DNA from: SAR86 cluster bacterium
GTDB taxonomy: Bacteria; Pseudomonadota; Gammaproteobacteria; Pseudomonadales; Pseudohongiellaceae
Length of the DNA stretch: 41,492 nucleotides
NCBI GenBank assembly: GCA_002401885.1
Contig: NVUL01000056.1
Span: 1 to 41,492, forward strand
Direction: 5' to 3'
Below are positions 1 to 8,891 of the stretch, piece by piece. Below the pieces are notes generated by a model. It had not been told where the DNA came from, did no database searches, and was given only the letters and a program-made list of their open reading frames with translations. Both the position numbers and the translations under genes were made by a program. Positions within the stretch are counted from its first letter, which is position 1. Every line of letters begins with the position of its first letter.

Positions 1-1
1 C

Positions 2-148
2 GATTCGCGCTCAGGTTTGCTCGCACTTGACGAATTGATAACGGGTGACCGCTATCTATTTGTGCGCGAAGCCTATGTGCAGCGAAGAGAATACTTGGTG
101 GCCGACGGTCAGCTTGAAGATGAATTTGGCGATTTCGGCGATTTTTAA
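2..148 (+). CDS. 3' end of an unrecognised gene (partial)
   Basis: An open frame enters from the left edge and stops at TAA 146-148, leaving 48 codons. The visible C-terminus ends in an acidic, Gly/Asp/Phe-rich tail (DEFGDFGDF). I do not recognise the family, and too little is present to assign a function. The gene converges on the TerB-like gene on the other strand, with a gap of about 55 bases in which I see no clear terminator. The frame is supported only by continuity from the edge and by the convergent layout. Confidence 0.5.
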   Translation, partial: DSRSGLLALDELITGDRYLFVREAYVQRREYLVADGQLEDEFGDFGDF

Positions 149-204
149 ATAGCCGTATTATTCTGACGTATCTATCAATTTCTGATTTATCTATCAGATT
201 GATA

Positions 205-663
205 CTAGGCGATTCTGACTTTGAGCTTTGTCTTAATGAAGTCGCTGTGAGAAACGTAGATCAGCTCTGATACCTTCCGGATTAGGTGATCCTCGTATTT
301 ATCCAGACGCTTGTCGGAGAAGGCGATGCGCCACATGTTTTCGATCAGCGCTACTTTCTGCTCGTAATCGTAGCTGTCGTTTATTAATCGGGTAAATTCG
401 TACAGTGAAGTGGCTTCAAAGGCCTCGTCCTTCGCTAACTTGGTTAGCTCTTCCAGGTCCGACTCCGCGATATTGTAACTTTGCTGAAGCACCGCCATAA
501 ATTCTTGATGCTCGCGTTCGTCCAATTCGTGATCAGAATTCATAACCTCGATTAGCAAGGCAGCGCAGGTGAGATCGACCCTGCTCATCAACGAGCTAGT
601 CGCTTCTTCTTCGTCATTCTTTGTTAGTTTTTTATCAAAGAAATTCTTAATCAATTCGATCAC
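205..663 (-). CDS. TerB-like protein (tellurite resistance TerB fold)
   Basis: This 152-residue all-helical acidic protein resembles the TerB/DjlA N-terminal fold (PF05099). Two related acidic helical units are visible, one around residues 30-70 (ALLIEVMNSDHELDEREHQEF) and one around 100-135 (MWRIAFSDKRLDKYEDHLI). The paired D-x-x-L-D-x-x-E pattern is the putative metal-binding signature of the family. Start is GTG at 661-663, with a good GGAAGAG ribosome site on the minus strand. Small stand-alone TerB proteins are common in gammaproteobacteria. Their role is unknown, and tellurite resistance should not be assumed without the rest of a ter operon, which is absent here. It may be cotranscribed with dusA upstream, which lies 47 bases away on the same strand. 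Confidence 0.8.
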   Translation of the reverse strand: MIELIKNFFDKKLTKNDEEEATSSLMSRVDLTCAALLIEVMNSDHELDEREHQEFMAVLQQSYNIAESDLEELTKLAKDEAFEATSLYEFTRLINDSYDYEQKVALIENMWRIAFSDKRLDKYEDHLIRKVSELIYVSHSDFIKTKLKVRIA

Positions 664-710
664 GTCACTCTTCCTTTATAAGGTTTGAACTTAGGGTGCG
701 ATAAGACACC

Positions 711-1727
711 CTAGTCTACGTAGGAAATCGCATCGAGTAAAACGCCAATATTGGCGGTTTTGCTGTAGCTATTTTCGCTTAGATGGCGGCGAAATTGCTT
801 GCCGCCTTTCTGGCCCTTGTAGAGTCCTAGAATATGCCGCGTCATGTGATGCAAGGGTGTGCCGCGCTCTAGCTCTTGTTCGATATAGGGTATGAATTTC
901 TGTAATCGCTCTGTGCGTGTTTGGGCATTCGTTGCACCGCCAAAGAAAACAGCATCCACTTCATTTAGTATGAACGGATTCTGGTAGGCTTCTCTGCCCA
1001 ACATGACGCCATCTGTCTTATTAAGAAGTGACTCTGCGTCCTGGAGTGTTTTAATTCCACCGTTGATGATGATCGAAAGCTGGGGGAAGGCTTGCTTCAC
1101 GGCGAAAACGCTATCGTATTTCAGTGGTGGTATCTCTCGATTCTCTTTAGGGCTAAGCCCAGACAGAATCGCCTTGCGCGCATGGACTATGAAAGTGTTA
1201 CATCCAGCATCAGCAACCGTGCCGATGAAATCTTCTAGTTCTTCCTGTGAGTCACGATCGTCAATGCCTATTCTACATTTTACGGTAATAGGCAAGCTAA
1301 CACTTGCCATCATGCTGTTTATGCACTTGGCGACGAGTTCGGGCTCTGCCATGAGACAGGCACCGAAAGCGCCAGACTGAACTCTATCGCTTGGGCAGCC
1401 TACATTGAGGTTTATCTCATCATATCCTGCCTGTTCTGCGAGGACGGCTGCTTCGGCTAATTCGATAGGGTTGCTGCCACCCAATTGCAAAGCGACGGGA
1501 TGTTCGTCGGGACTATGTTGCAACAGGTACTGCGCATCACCGTGTTTGAGTGCCGCACTCGTCACCATCTCGGTATAGAGTAGGACATGCGCCGAGAGCT
1601 GGCGAAGGAATACGCGATCGTGGCGGTCGGTCCAGTCCATCATCGGCGCTACGCAGAAGCGATGATTTAGGCTAGCGGCCGCCCCTGTAGCATCGCTATT
1701 TGGTGACTGTTTGTTTGCATTGTCCAA
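711..1727 (-). CDS. dusA: tRNA-dihydrouridine(20/20a) synthase DusA
   Basis: DusA is a flavin enzyme that reduces uridine 20/20a in the tRNA D-loop using NADPH. The 338-residue product has the DusA N-terminal signature VAPMMDWTDRHDR (about residues 26-38). The catalytic Cys lies in NLNVGCPSDRV (about C111), followed by FGACLM. The TIM-barrel FMN/phosphate motifs IINGG and GVMLGREAYQNP come later, and the C-terminal helical tRNA-binding domain includes HMTRHILGLYKGQKGGKQFRR-like basic residues. The frame opens with TTG at 1725-1727 and only a weak TAGGT ribosome site, so the exact start is uncertain; the core begins by residue 24. It is divergent from gltX. Family assignment is firm. Confidence 0.95.
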   Translation of the reverse strand: MDNANKQSPNSDATGAAASLNHRFCVAPMMDWTDRHDRVFLRQLSAHVLLYTEMVTSAALKHGDAQYLLQHSPDEHPVALQLGGSNPIELAEAAVLAEQAGYDEINLNVGCPSDRVQSGAFGACLMAEPELVAKCINSMMASVSLPITVKCRIGIDDRDSQEELEDFIGTVADAGCNTFIVHARKAILSGLSPKENREIPPLKYDSVFAVKQAFPQLSIIINGGIKTLQDAESLLNKTDGVMLGREAYQNPFILNEVDAVFFGGATNAQTRTERLQKFIPYIEQELERGTPLHHMTRHILGLYKGQKGGKQFRRHLSENSYSKTANIGVLLDAISYVD

Positions 1728-1864
1728 TGAATGTACCTAATCGTTTAACGAAGTCGCTGTGTGGGTCGCTCTAATATCTGGAAGCAGGTTGTAGCGAATG
1801 CCTCAGCGCATGTCAAGAAGTAGGGGGCCAAACTGTCTATGATAGGAATTAAAGGCGAATCGCG

Positions 1865-1870
1865 TATAAT
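1865..1870 (+). promoter_or_regulatory. Candidate -10 box of the gltX promoter
   Basis: A perfect TATAAT lies 70 bases upstream of the gltX ATG. It is flanked by GC-rich sequence (GCGAATCGCG before it, CTCGCC after it). No good -35 is visible at 16-18 bases, so this would be an activator-dependent or weak-35 promoter. Evidence is limited to the -10 match and position. Confidence 0.35.
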
Positions 1871-1940
1871 CTCGCCTTCCGTGAGGGGCGCTTGCTCCTC
1901 GAATACTAAGTTTCTTCAGTGCTGTCCCGAGTAGAAAGAT

Positions 1941-3422
1941 ATGAACAAAGTTCGCACACGCATTGCGCCATCTCCGACTGGCGACCCCCACGTTGGTACA
2001 GCCTACATAGCCTTGTTCAATCGTTGTTTTGCCCATCAGCATGGCGGTGAATTTGTGCTGCGCATCGAAGACACGGACCAACAGCGTAGCACCGATAAGT
2101 CAGAGCAGGATATTTTGAGCTCACTTAAATGGCTGGGTTTGTCTTGGGATGAAGGTCCGGGCTGTGAAGGAGATGCGGGGCCATATCGACAGAGCGAGCG
2201 CTCGCAGATCTATTCCGATCATATTCAACAGCTGCTCGAGAATGGCTCAGCCTTCCGCTGTTTCTGTACTTCCGAAAGGCTCGATGAATTGCGCAAGCAG
2301 CAAATGCAGGATAAAAAACAGCCGGGTTACGATGGTCACTGCTTGAGCCTCAGTCAGCAGGAATGCGCGAGTAAATGTGCAGCTGCTGAGCCACATGTTA
2401 TTCGTATGAAGATACCTGACTCAGGTGAGTGTGAGTTTGAAGACATGCTACGCGGTAGCGTGAGCATCGCCTGGTCACAGATCGACATGCAGGTATTGAT
2501 CAAGTCCGATGGGTTGCCTACCTACCATTTCGCGAATGTAGTTGATGATCATCTGATGGAAATATCTCATGTCATCCGCGGCGAAGAGTGGATCAACTCG
2601 ACACCCAAGCATATTTTGCTGTATCAGCATTTCGGTTGGGAGGCGCCTGCGTTCTGCCATATGCCATTGCTACGTAATCCGGATAAGAGCAAGCTGAGTA
2701 AGCGCAAGAACCCTACCAGCATTCGCTACTACGAGGCGATGGGGTACCTGCCGGAAGCATTGCTAAATTATTTGGGCATGATGGGCTGGACCATGCCCTC
2801 GGGGGAGGAAAAATTTTCTCTGAGTGAGATGGAGGCGAGCTTCGATATAAACAGAGTCTCTCTCGGTGGTCCGATCTTCGATATTGAAAAGCTTGACTGG
2901 CTCAACGGTAAATATATTCGTGAGGAGCTTTCTGATGAAGAGTTTGCTCAACGCTTCGCTGCCTGGGCGTTTGCACCCGAAAAAGTTGCACAGATTGTGC
3001 CGCTGCTAAAACAACGTGTAGAGCGCTTCAGCGATGTTGCCTCTCTAGGCGGTTTCTTTATCGACGGTTCACTCGAGATTAGTGAAGAGAGTTTCGCGCA
3101 CAAGTCCATCGATTCGCCTCAAGGGGCGAAGATTCTACAGTTCACCCTGTGGAAGTTAGAAACATTAGAAGAGCTGAACAGAGATGCTGTCGAGGGAGAG
3201 TTACAGGCGCTGGCTGCCAAGTTCGAACTTAAGATAAGGGACTTCTTATTTCCCTTATTCGTAGCCTTGAGCGGTAAAGCCGTATCCACCTCCGTGATTG
3301 AGTCCATAGTGATATTGGGTATCGATATCACGCGCGCGCGAATTCGTCAGGGCATATCAGTATTGGGTGGTATCTCCAAGAAACAGGCAAAAGCGCTGGA
3401 AAAGGAATTCCGCGATTTCTAG
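1941..3422 (+). CDS. gltX: Glutamate--tRNA ligase
   Basis: This class I aminoacyl-tRNA synthetase charges tRNA-Glu in the cytoplasm. The 493-residue product starts with the HIGH-type motif APSPTGDPHVGTAYIALFN (about residues 9-27). It carries the KMSKS-type motif KLSKR (251-255) ahead of the anticodon-binding C-terminal domain. A Cys-rich insert (CFC at 107-109, DGHC at 131-134) matches the zinc-binding knuckle region of many proteobacterial GluRS enzymes. GEEWINSTPKHILLYQ and PTYHFANVVDDHLM are further GluRS-specific stretches. Length is slightly above the roughly 470 residues usual for the family. ATG 1941 fits the conserved N-terminus. It is divergent from dusA and followed by a tRNA gene with its own promoter. 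Confidence 0.97.
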   Translation: MNKVRTRIAPSPTGDPHVGTAYIALFNRCFAHQHGGEFVLRIEDTDQQRSTDKSEQDILSSLKWLGLSWDEGPGCEGDAGPYRQSERSQIYSDHIQQLLENGSAFRCFCTSERLDELRKQQMQDKKQPGYDGHCLSLSQQECASKCAAAEPHVIRMKIPDSGECEFEDMLRGSVSIAWSQIDMQVLIKSDGLPTYHFANVVDDHLMEISHVIRGEEWINSTPKHILLYQHFGWEAPAFCHMPLLRNPDKSKLSKRKNPTSIRYYEAMGYLPEALLNYLGMMGWTMPSGEEKFSLSEMEASFDINRVSLGGPIFDIEKLDWLNGKYIREELSDEEFAQRFAAWAFAPEKVAQIVPLLKQRVERFSDVASLGGFFIDGSLEISEESFAHKSIDSPQGAKILQFTLWKLETLEELNRDAVEGELQALAAKFELKIRDFLFPLFVALSGKAVSTSVIESIVILGIDITRARIRQGISVLGGISKKQAKALEKEFRDF

Positions 3423-3449
3423 TGTTTTTAGTCTCAGCCCTAGACTGCG

Positions 3450-3478
3450 TTGACAGGCTCTACGACTGTGCTTAGAAT
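3450..3478 (+). promoter_or_regulatory. Sigma-70 promoter of tRNA-Ala
   Basis: A consensus -35 TTGACA (3450-3455), a 17-base spacer and -10 TAGAAT (3473-3478) lie just upstream of the tRNA. The -10 is followed by a GC-rich discriminator (GCGCC), the hallmark of promoters under stringent (ppGpp) control. Predicted start is around 3485, giving a short 5' leader for RNase P to remove. The tRNA therefore does not depend on gltX transcription. Confidence 0.75.
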
Positions 3479-3502
3479 GCGCCTTCCCTCGAAAACGGTC
3501 AT

Positions 3503-3578
3503 GGGGCCTTAGCTCAGCTGGGAGAGCGCAACACTGGCAGTGTTGAGGTCAGCGGTTCGATCCCGCTAGGCTCCACCA
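3503..3578 (+). tRNA. tRNA-Ala (anticodon GGC)
   Basis: The 76-base cloverleaf is complete. Acceptor stem GGGGCCT pairs with AGGCTCC with one G-T wobble. The D-arm has AGCTCAGCTGGGAGAGC. The anticodon stem CAACA/TGTTG encloses CTGGCAG, giving anticodon GGC. The T-arm AGCGG-TTCGATC-CCGCT is perfect, and the 3' CCA is encoded at 3576-3578. It reads GCC/GCU alanine codons. It sits alone after gltX rather than in an rRNA operon. Confidence 0.97.
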
Positions 3579-3701
3579 ATTTCCTTCGCGATTTCTTTTA
3601 CGACAATGTTTAACCGCCTTTGCGGTGCTTTGCTGCGCCTGAGAAAGCTGGACGTTACGAGGATTCTTGTCTGACGGAGAGCCGGAGGGTACAAAATTGT
3701 A

Positions 3702-3725
3702 GCTATCGCCATAGGAGACGATAGC
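3702..3725 (-). terminator. Probable terminator of gltA
   Basis: A perfect 7-base inverted repeat, GCTATCG/CGATAGC, has a 10-base loop and lies about 30 bases beyond the gltA stop codon. In the gltA direction the hairpin is followed by TACAATTTTG, a modest T-rich run. The position after a minus-strand gene with no further minus-strand gene nearby supports a terminator role. The T-tract is short, so termination may be partial. Confidence 0.5.
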
Positions 3726-3754
3726 CACGTGGTACGAAACGCAAATTATAGGTG

Positions 3755-5026
3755 TTAGATATCGCGCTTTGTGTGACCTTTGTAAAGCTGTCTCGGTCTG
3801 CCGATACGGAAAGAACTGCTAAGCATCTCATCCCAATGTGCAATCCAGCCCGGCGTTCTGCCAGTCGCAAAGATTACCGTGAACAAGCTAGTAGGAATGC
3901 CAATCGCCTTAAGAATAATGCCAGAATAGAAATCGACATTCGGATATAGCTTACGCTCGATGAAGTAATCATCTTCCAAGGCAATTTTCTCTAGTTTACG
4001 TGCGATCTTGAATAGGGGATCGTCCTCGACTCCCAGTTCATCGAGCACTTCATTGCATATCTCGCGCATCACTGTGGCGCGTGGATCAAAATTCTTATAC
4101 ACCCTGTGGCCGAAGCCCATCAGTCTGAACGGATCGTCCTTGTCCTTGGCGCGCAGGATATATTCTTCGATATTCTTTACGTCGCCGATTTCTGCCAGCT
4201 GTGCGAGTACTGCCTCGTTAGCACCGCCGTGAGCAGGGCCCCATAGTGCCGCTATACCAGAAGCTATACAGGCATAGGGGTTGGCGCCTGATGAGCCAGC
4301 TAGTCGCACAGTGGACGTCGAGGCGTTCTGTTCGTGATCGGCGTGGAGTAGGAAGATAGTGTCCATTGCCTTCGCGAGAATCGGACTTACATTCGGTGCT
4401 TCGCAAGGAGTGCCGAACATCATGTGTAAGAAATTCTCGGCAAAACCCATGTCGTTCTGCGGGTACATGAAAGGTTGGCCAACGCCGTGCTTGTAGCACA
4501 TGGCTGCAAGCGTTGGCATCTTGGCAATAATCCTGTGGGCAACTATTTTGCGGTGCTCCGGGTTATCGTTGTCCAGATTGTCATGATAGAAGGCAGAAAG
4601 GGCGCCAACTACACTCAATAGCATCGCCATTGGGTGAGAGGTACGTGGAAATCCCTTAAAGAAGTCATGAATCTGCTCATCGACCATCGTGTGATAGCGA
4701 ATTGTGTTCTCAAATTCTACTTTCTCGGTCGCATTCGGCAATTCACCATTCAAGAGCAGGAAGCAGGTATCTAGAAAGCTGACATTCGCCGCTAGTTGCT
4801 CGATCGGATAGCCTCTATGGAGCAGAACACCCTTGCCACCATCAATAAATGTGATATCCGACTCGCAGGCTGCTGTAGACATAAAACCGGGATCGTAAGT
4901 AAAAAAGCCTTGGCCGACCAGACTGCTAACATCTATTACGTCTGGACCAGTACTGCCTTCATAAACGGGAAGCTCGATAGGTTTATCAACACCGTCAATG
5001 GTTAACTGGGCCTTTCTTTCGCTCAT
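3755..5026 (-). CDS. gltA: Citrate synthase, type II
   Basis: Citrate synthase condenses oxaloacetate with acetyl-CoA, the entry step of the TCA cycle. At 423 residues it is close to the usual 428 for the hexameric Gram-negative type. The catalytic triad is visible: H266 in [11 protein letters not shown]307 in [14 protein letters not shown] and D365 in YPNVDFYSG. The C-terminal [13 protein letters not shown] segment is family-typical. An N-terminal beta domain (residues 1-60) is present, as in NADH-regulated type II enzymes. Start ATG 5024-5026 has an excellent AGGAGT ribosome site. The gene is divergent from the sdh-suc operon, so the first TCA enzyme shares a 476-base control region with the downstream ones. 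Confidence 0.98.
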   Translation of the reverse strand: MSERKAQLTIDGVDKPIELPVYEGSTGPDVIDVSSLVGQGFFTYDPGFMSTAACESDITFIDGGKGVLLHRGYPIEQLAANVSFLDTCFLLLNGELPNATEKVEFENTIRYHTMVDEQIHDFFKGFPRTSHPMAMLLSVVGALSAFYHDNLDNDNPEHRKIVAHRIIAKMPTLAAMCYKHGVGQPFMYPQNDMGFAENFLHMMFGTPCEAPNVSPILAKAMDTIFLLHADHEQNASTSTVRLAGSSGANPYACIASGIAALWGPAHGGANEAVLAQLAEIGDVKNIEEYILRAKDKDDPFRLMGFGHRVYKNFDPRATVMREICNEVLDELGVEDDPLFKIARKLEKIALEDDYFIERKLYPNVDFYSGIILKAIGIPTSLFTVIFATGRTPGWIAHWDEMLSSSFRIGRPRQLYKGHTKRDI

Positions 5027-5137
5027 GCGTGACTCCTGAAACTACTATTATTTTGGGTTTTCTTATGGGGAAACAACTGCTTACAGCTGCATTCGCGCTC
5101 TCATTGTGGCCTATCCAGTGCCTGAACAGGGACGGCA

Positions 5138-5167
5138 ATACTAGGTAGAGTGCATGCTATTTGTCAA
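5138..5167 (-). promoter_or_regulatory. Sigma-70 promoter of gltA
   Basis: Reading the minus strand, a perfect -35 TTGACA (plus-strand TGTCAA at 5162-5167), an 18-base spacer and -10 TAGTAT (5138-5143) point at gltA. Predicted start is near 5131, giving a leader of about 105 bases before the gltA ATG. Only the match and position support it. Confidence 0.55.
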
Positions 5168-5358
5168 ATTTTTATACGCCGAAGCTCAGTATTCATAGCC
5201 ATTTCAGCCAGATGAGCCCCCTTCTTAAAGGGTGTGCTGCAGTGCTTCATCCTAGTGCGTTATCGATCACCAATTCTCCATAAAGTTGCAGTTGGGAGCA
5301 CAGCAAAGAAGGCTTTGACAGGATATTGTCATTAAACAGTGAATCGCTGCTGCATTCG

Positions 5359-5387
5359 TTGTATTACGTGGCTTTACGGCATATACT
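5359..5387 (+). promoter_or_regulatory. Candidate sdhC operon promoter
   Basis: TTGTAT (5359-5364), a 17-base spacer and TATACT (5382-5387) lie about 115 bases upstream of sdhC. The -10 is good and the -35 matches only its TTG, which suits a promoter that is activated or otherwise regulated. The rest of the 476-base gltA-sdhC gap (5027-5502) holds the gltA promoter and no recognisable gene or long repeat. Confidence 0.4.
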
Positions 5388-5502
5388 TTCGGCCGTTTTG
5401 CACGCTTAAACGCTGTAATTATTTGAATTATTTTGCGTAGATTCGAAGCGATTCCTTATCGATGGAAACGCAACCCTCATTGGCCAACGCGACGGGCAGA
5501 AA

Positions 5503-5877
5503 GTGAACGATAATAGACCAAAAAATCTCGACATAACCACCTTCAAGTATCCCTTGCCTGCAATCACATCTTTGTTACATCGATTGTCCGGCGCCTTCAT
5601 TTTTGCCGGCGTCGCCTTGATGTTGTATTTGCTGGAGCTCTCACTGCAGTCCGAATCTGGCTTCGCTCTAGTGCTGGAACTAATGGACAACCTGATAGTG
5701 AAATTTGCCGCCTGGGCGGTTCTATCCGGGCTGCTGTATCACCTGATAGCTGGTATTAAGCACTTGCTTATGGATTTAGGTTACGGGGAGACGCTGAAGG
5801 GTGGCTTCATAGGAGCCTGCATCACTCTCGCTTTGTCTGCCATGGCGATTATCACTGCTGGAGTATGGATATGGTAA
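5503..5877 (+). CDS. sdhC: Succinate dehydrogenase cytochrome b556 subunit
   Basis: SdhC is a membrane anchor of complex II that helps bind haem b and ubiquinone. The 124-residue protein has three hydrophobic segments (about 25-48, 65-85 and 102-124). It carries the SLLHRLSG motif near residue 28 and HLIAGIKHLLMDLGYG, whose GIKHLLMD segment holds the haem-ligand His of the E. coli protein. Start is GTG 5503, fixed by the conserved RPKNLDITTFKYPLPA N-terminus. It is first gene of the sdhCDAB-sucAB-lpd-sucCD run and overlaps sdhD by 13 bases, which implies translational coupling. Confidence 0.95.
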   Translation: MNDNRPKNLDITTFKYPLPAITSLLHRLSGAFIFAGVALMLYLLELSLQSESGFALVLELMDNLIVKFAAWAVLSGLLYHLIAGIKHLLMDLGYGETLKGGFIGACITLALSAMAIITAGVWIW

Positions 5878-6239
5878 CGAATGTTACGAGCTTAGGACGT
5901 TCCGGTCTTTACGATTGGGTCATCCAGCGCTTTAGCGCAATTATTCTGGCAGCCTATTCGCTCTGCATACTGGCTAGCTTTGTGATGAATCCAGATATGG
6001 ATTTCGAGAAGTGGAGCTCGATCTTCGAGGGCAATGCGATGCGCTTCTTTAGCATGATCACTCTACTGGCTCTGTGCGCCCATGCCTGGATCGGTATGTG
6101 GACAATCTCGACGGACTATATGACGTCTCTGCAGCTAGGTGGGAGCGCAACTTTTTTTAGAATTTTGTTTCAAGCAGGCTGCGTGCTTCTGATCGCTGTT
6201 TATCTGCTTTGGGGCATTCAGATTTTCTGGGGTAATTAG
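5865..6239 (+). CDS. sdhD: Succinate dehydrogenase membrane anchor subunit
   Basis: SdhD is the second anchor of complex II. It has 124 residues and three transmembrane helices (about 24-44, 60-82 and 98-120). The ALCAHAWIGMWTISTDYM stretch matches the family segment that carries the second haem-b His (the CHAWIGMW motif in E. coli). The gene overlaps sdhC and its stop TAG directly abuts the sdhA ATG, a layout typical of the operon. Confidence 0.94.
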   Translation: MDMVTNVTSLGRSGLYDWVIQRFSAIILAAYSLCILASFVMNPDMDFEKWSSIFEGNAMRFFSMITLLALCAHAWIGMWTISTDYMTSLQLGGSATFFRILFQAGCVLLIAVYLLWGIQIFWGN

Positions 6240-8012
6240 ATGACCGGCATGCGTACACTATCTTTCGATGCAGTAATAGTTGGCGGAGGCGGCGCTGGTT
6301 TGAGAGCTGCGCTGCAACTCGCGCAGTCAGGTTATAACACGGCGGTTATTACTAAGGTTTTCCCAACCCGTTCGCATACCGTATCGGCGCAGGGTGGCAT
6401 CACCTGTGCAATAGCGAGCTCGGATCCGAATGATGATTGGCGATGGCACATGTATGACACCGTGAAGGGTAGTGACTACATCGGTGACCAGGATGCGATT
6501 GAGTACATGTGTAGCGAGGGGCCGCAGACTGTTTTTGAATTAGAGCATATGGGTCTGCCGTTCTCGCGAACAGAGAACGGACGAATCTATCAGCGACCTT
6601 TCGGTGGCCAATCCAAAAATTTTGGCAAGGGTGGTCAAGCTGCGCGAACCTGTGCGGCGGCCGACAGAACAGGTCATGCCTTGTTGCACACGCTGTATCA
6701 GGGAAACCTGAAAAACAATACCGCGTTTTTAAACGAATGGTATGCAACCGACATGGTTAAGAATCAAGACGGGGCGATTGTTGGTGTTATCGCAATCTGC
6801 ATCGAGACAGGCGAAACGGTTTTTGTTAAGTCGAAGGCTACCGTATTCGCCACCGGTGGTGCCGGTCGTATCTATGCGTCCACCACCAATGCATTGATCA
6901 ATACTGGCGACGGCGTGGGCATGGCCCTTCGAGCTGGTTTTCCAGTGCAAGATATTGAGATGTGGCAATTTCATCCTACGGGAATTTATGGCGCTGGCAC
7001 ACTAGTGACGGAAGGCTGTCGTGGTGAAGGCGGATATCTAATCAACAAGGACGGCGAGCGTTTCATGGAACGCTACGCACCTAATGCTAAAGATCTCGCG
7101 GGGCGCGACGTCGTAGCTCGCTCTATGGTATTAGAAATTCTCGAGGGGCGCGGCTGCGGCGAAAATGGCGATCATGTCATGCTGAAGCTCGATCACTTGG
7201 GAGAAGATGTGCTGAACTCTAAACTGCCGGGCATTCTCGAGCTGTCCAGAACATTTGCACATGTAGATCCGGTTAAAGATCCGATTCCAGTGGTGCCCAC
7301 GTGTCACTATATGATGGGTGGTATACCGACAAATGTGAATGGCCAGGCGCTAACTCAAGACGAGAAGGGTGTGGATAAATTAATACCTGGATTGTTTGCT
7401 GTGGGTGAGGTGGCCTGTGTCTCGGTTCACGGTGCAAATCGTCTCGGCGGAAATAGCCTATTAGATTTGGTGGTGTTCGGTCGCGCCGCAGGCAAGCATA
7501 TCGAAGAAATGTTGCGTCAGGGGATGGAGCAACGAGAGGCATCCGAAACGGATATTGAACAGGCTCAGAACAGATTGTCTCGACTCAACGAATCTAAATC
7601 TGGCGAGAGCGTGGCTACCTTGCGCGCCGAGCTTCAGGACGTTATGCAGAATCATTTCGGCGTGTTCCGCCGCGGCGATTTTATGCAGGACGGCATTCAG
7701 AAGTTAGCCGCCTTGAGAGAGCGTATAGCGAATGTTCATCTCGAAGATAAGAGCCAGACATTCAATACTGCGCGCATCGAAGCACTGGAACTAGAGAATC
7801 TCTTTGAGGTTGCAGAAGCTACGGCGATTGCCGCAGAGGGCCGCAATGAAAGTCGCGGGGCCCATGCGCGCGATGACTTCCGCGAGCGTGACGATGAAAA
7901 CTGGTTATGTCACTCGATGTACTTCCCTGGCGATAAACGCGTGGGCAAACGAGACGTGAATTTTTCACCAAAGACTGTCGATACAATGGAGCCGCAGGTT
8001 CGCTCCTACTAG
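6240..8012 (+). CDS. sdhA: Succinate dehydrogenase flavoprotein subunit
   Basis: SdhA oxidises succinate to fumarate with covalently bound FAD. The 590-residue product has the dinucleotide fold [17 protein letters not shown] (13-29) and the FAD-attaching His (H46 in [11 protein letters not shown]). The substrate region includes [21 protein letters not shown] and the active-site Arg region [13 protein letters not shown] contacts appear in [17 protein letters not shown]. The C-terminal helical domain contains [11 protein letters not shown] and ends normally. Length equals that of the family (E. coli 588). A second in-frame ATG at 6249 could also serve as start. An 8-base-stem hairpin separates it from sdhB. 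Confidence 0.98.
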   Translation: MTGMRTLSFDAVIVGGGGAGLRAALQLAQSGYNTAVITKVFPTRSHTVSAQGGITCAIASSDPNDDWRWHMYDTVKGSDYIGDQDAIEYMCSEGPQTVFELEHMGLPFSRTENGRIYQRPFGGQSKNFGKGGQAARTCAAADRTGHALLHTLYQGNLKNNTAFLNEWYATDMVKNQDGAIVGVIAICIETGETVFVKSKATVFATGGAGRIYASTTNALINTGDGVGMALRAGFPVQDIEMWQFHPTGIYGAGTLVTEGCRGEGGYLINKDGERFMERYAPNAKDLAGRDVVARSMVLEILEGRGCGENGDHVMLKLDHLGEDVLNSKLPGILELSRTFAHVDPVKDPIPVVPTCHYMMGGIPTNVNGQALTQDEKGVDKLIPGLFAVGEVACVSVHGANRLGGNSLLDLVVFGRAAGKHIEEMLRQGMEQREASETDIEQAQNRLSRLNESKSGESVATLRAELQDVMQNHFGVFRRGDFMQDGIQKLAALRERIANVHLEDKSQTFNTARIEALELENLFEVAEATAIAAEGRNESRGAHARDDFRERDDENWLCHSMYFPGDKRVGKRDVNFSPKTVDTMEPQVRSY

Positions 8013-8044
8013 TTAGTATCACGATACAGAATTGAACATGAATC

Positions 8045-8063
8045 CTGCGCATTTGATGCGCAG
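8045..8063 (+). repeat. Hairpin between sdhA and sdhB
   Basis: CTGCGCAT-TTG-ATGCGCAG is a perfect 8-base inverted repeat with a 3-base loop in the 91-base sdhA-sdhB gap. No T-run follows it, so it is unlikely to terminate transcription. It could stabilise or mark processing of the polycistronic mRNA. Confidence 0.6.
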
Positions 8064-8103
8064 TCATAAGCAGCTAAAAGCTACAAATATTAAAGGGTGA
8101 GCC

Positions 8104-8811
8104 GTGTTAGTAAGCATATATCGCTACAATCCTGATACAGATGATAAGCCATTCATGCAGGACGTCCAGGTGCAGTTGCCTGAAGACAAAGACCTCATGG
8201 TGCTAGATGTATTGGAGTTGGCAAAGCAGCAAGATCCTAGTGTTGTCTATCGCCGCTCTTGCAGAGAGGGTGTCTGCGGTTCCGACGGCATGAACATAAA
8301 CGGAAATAATGGATTGGCTTGTATTACGCCGATGTCCTCGGCGGTTAAGCCCGGCGGTAAATTGGTCTTACGCCCGCTACCCGGTCTGCCAGTTATTCGC
8401 GATCTTGTGGTAGATATGTCGATTTTTTACAAGCAGTACGAAAAGATTAAGCCTTACTTGATCAACGATACTGCTCCCCCTGCTATCGAGCGTCTGCAGT
8501 CGCCCGAAGACAGAGAGAAGCTGGACGGCCTCTACGAGTGCATACTTTGCGCATGCTGTAGCACAAACTGTCCTTCTTTCTGGTGGAATCCAGATAAGTT
8601 CATTGGCCCTGCCGGTTTGTTGCAGGCTTATCGCTTTCTTGCGGATACTCGAGACACCGCAGATGTGGAGAGGTTGGCTGGTTTGGATGACCCGTTTAGT
8701 GTATTTCGCTGCCGCGGGATCATGAATTGTGTTGCAGTTTGTCCTAAGGGCTTGAACCCAACTCGAGCGATCGGTCATATCCGCTCGATGCTAATTCAGC
8801 AGGGAACTTAA
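8104..8811 (+). CDS. sdhB: Succinate dehydrogenase iron-sulfur subunit
   Basis: SdhB carries electrons from SdhA to the membrane anchors through three iron-sulfur clusters. The 235-residue product has the [2Fe-2S] ligands in SCREGVCGSDGMNING with a further NGLAC, then two ferredoxin-like motifs, CILCACCSTNCPSFWWN and CRGIMNCVAVCPKGLNP, for [4Fe-4S] and [3Fe-4S]. Start is GTG 8104 with ribosome site AAGGGTGA. The 91-base gap to sdhA is unusually wide for this operon and contains a hairpin. Confidence 0.97.
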   Translation: MLVSIYRYNPDTDDKPFMQDVQVQLPEDKDLMVLDVLELAKQQDPSVVYRRSCREGVCGSDGMNINGNNGLACITPMSSAVKPGGKLVLRPLPGLPVIRDLVVDMSIFYKQYEKIKPYLINDTAPPAIERLQSPEDREKLDGLYECILCACCSTNCPSFWWNPDKFIGPAGLLQAYRFLADTRDTADVERLAGLDDPFSVFRCRGIMNCVAVCPKGLNPTRAIGHIRSMLIQQGT

Positions 8812-8891
8812 TTAATCCTCACAATGTGTCGTAATCTCTAGCAGCCTTGAGCCTAACGTCGCCACTTGGAGCGAGGTTAAAAGGAAGTAGT

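Noticed and set aside
205..663. Tellurite resistance locus
   Set aside because: Only a single TerB-fold gene is present, with no terA, terC, terD, terE or terZ, so a resistance role is not supported.
1003..1380. 125-codon open frame opposite dusA
   Set aside because: It lies entirely antisense to the conserved dusA coding sequence, has no ribosome site and its composition is that of a reversed gene.
1803..2081. 92-codon minus-strand open frame over the gltX start
   Set aside because: It overlaps the conserved gltX N-terminus and its promoter region, and it resembles no protein family.
5315..5343. Perfect TTGACA in the gltA-sdhC gap as the sdh promoter
   Set aside because: No acceptable -10 lies 16-19 bases downstream. 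The TTGTAT-N17-TATACT pair further on is a better candidate.
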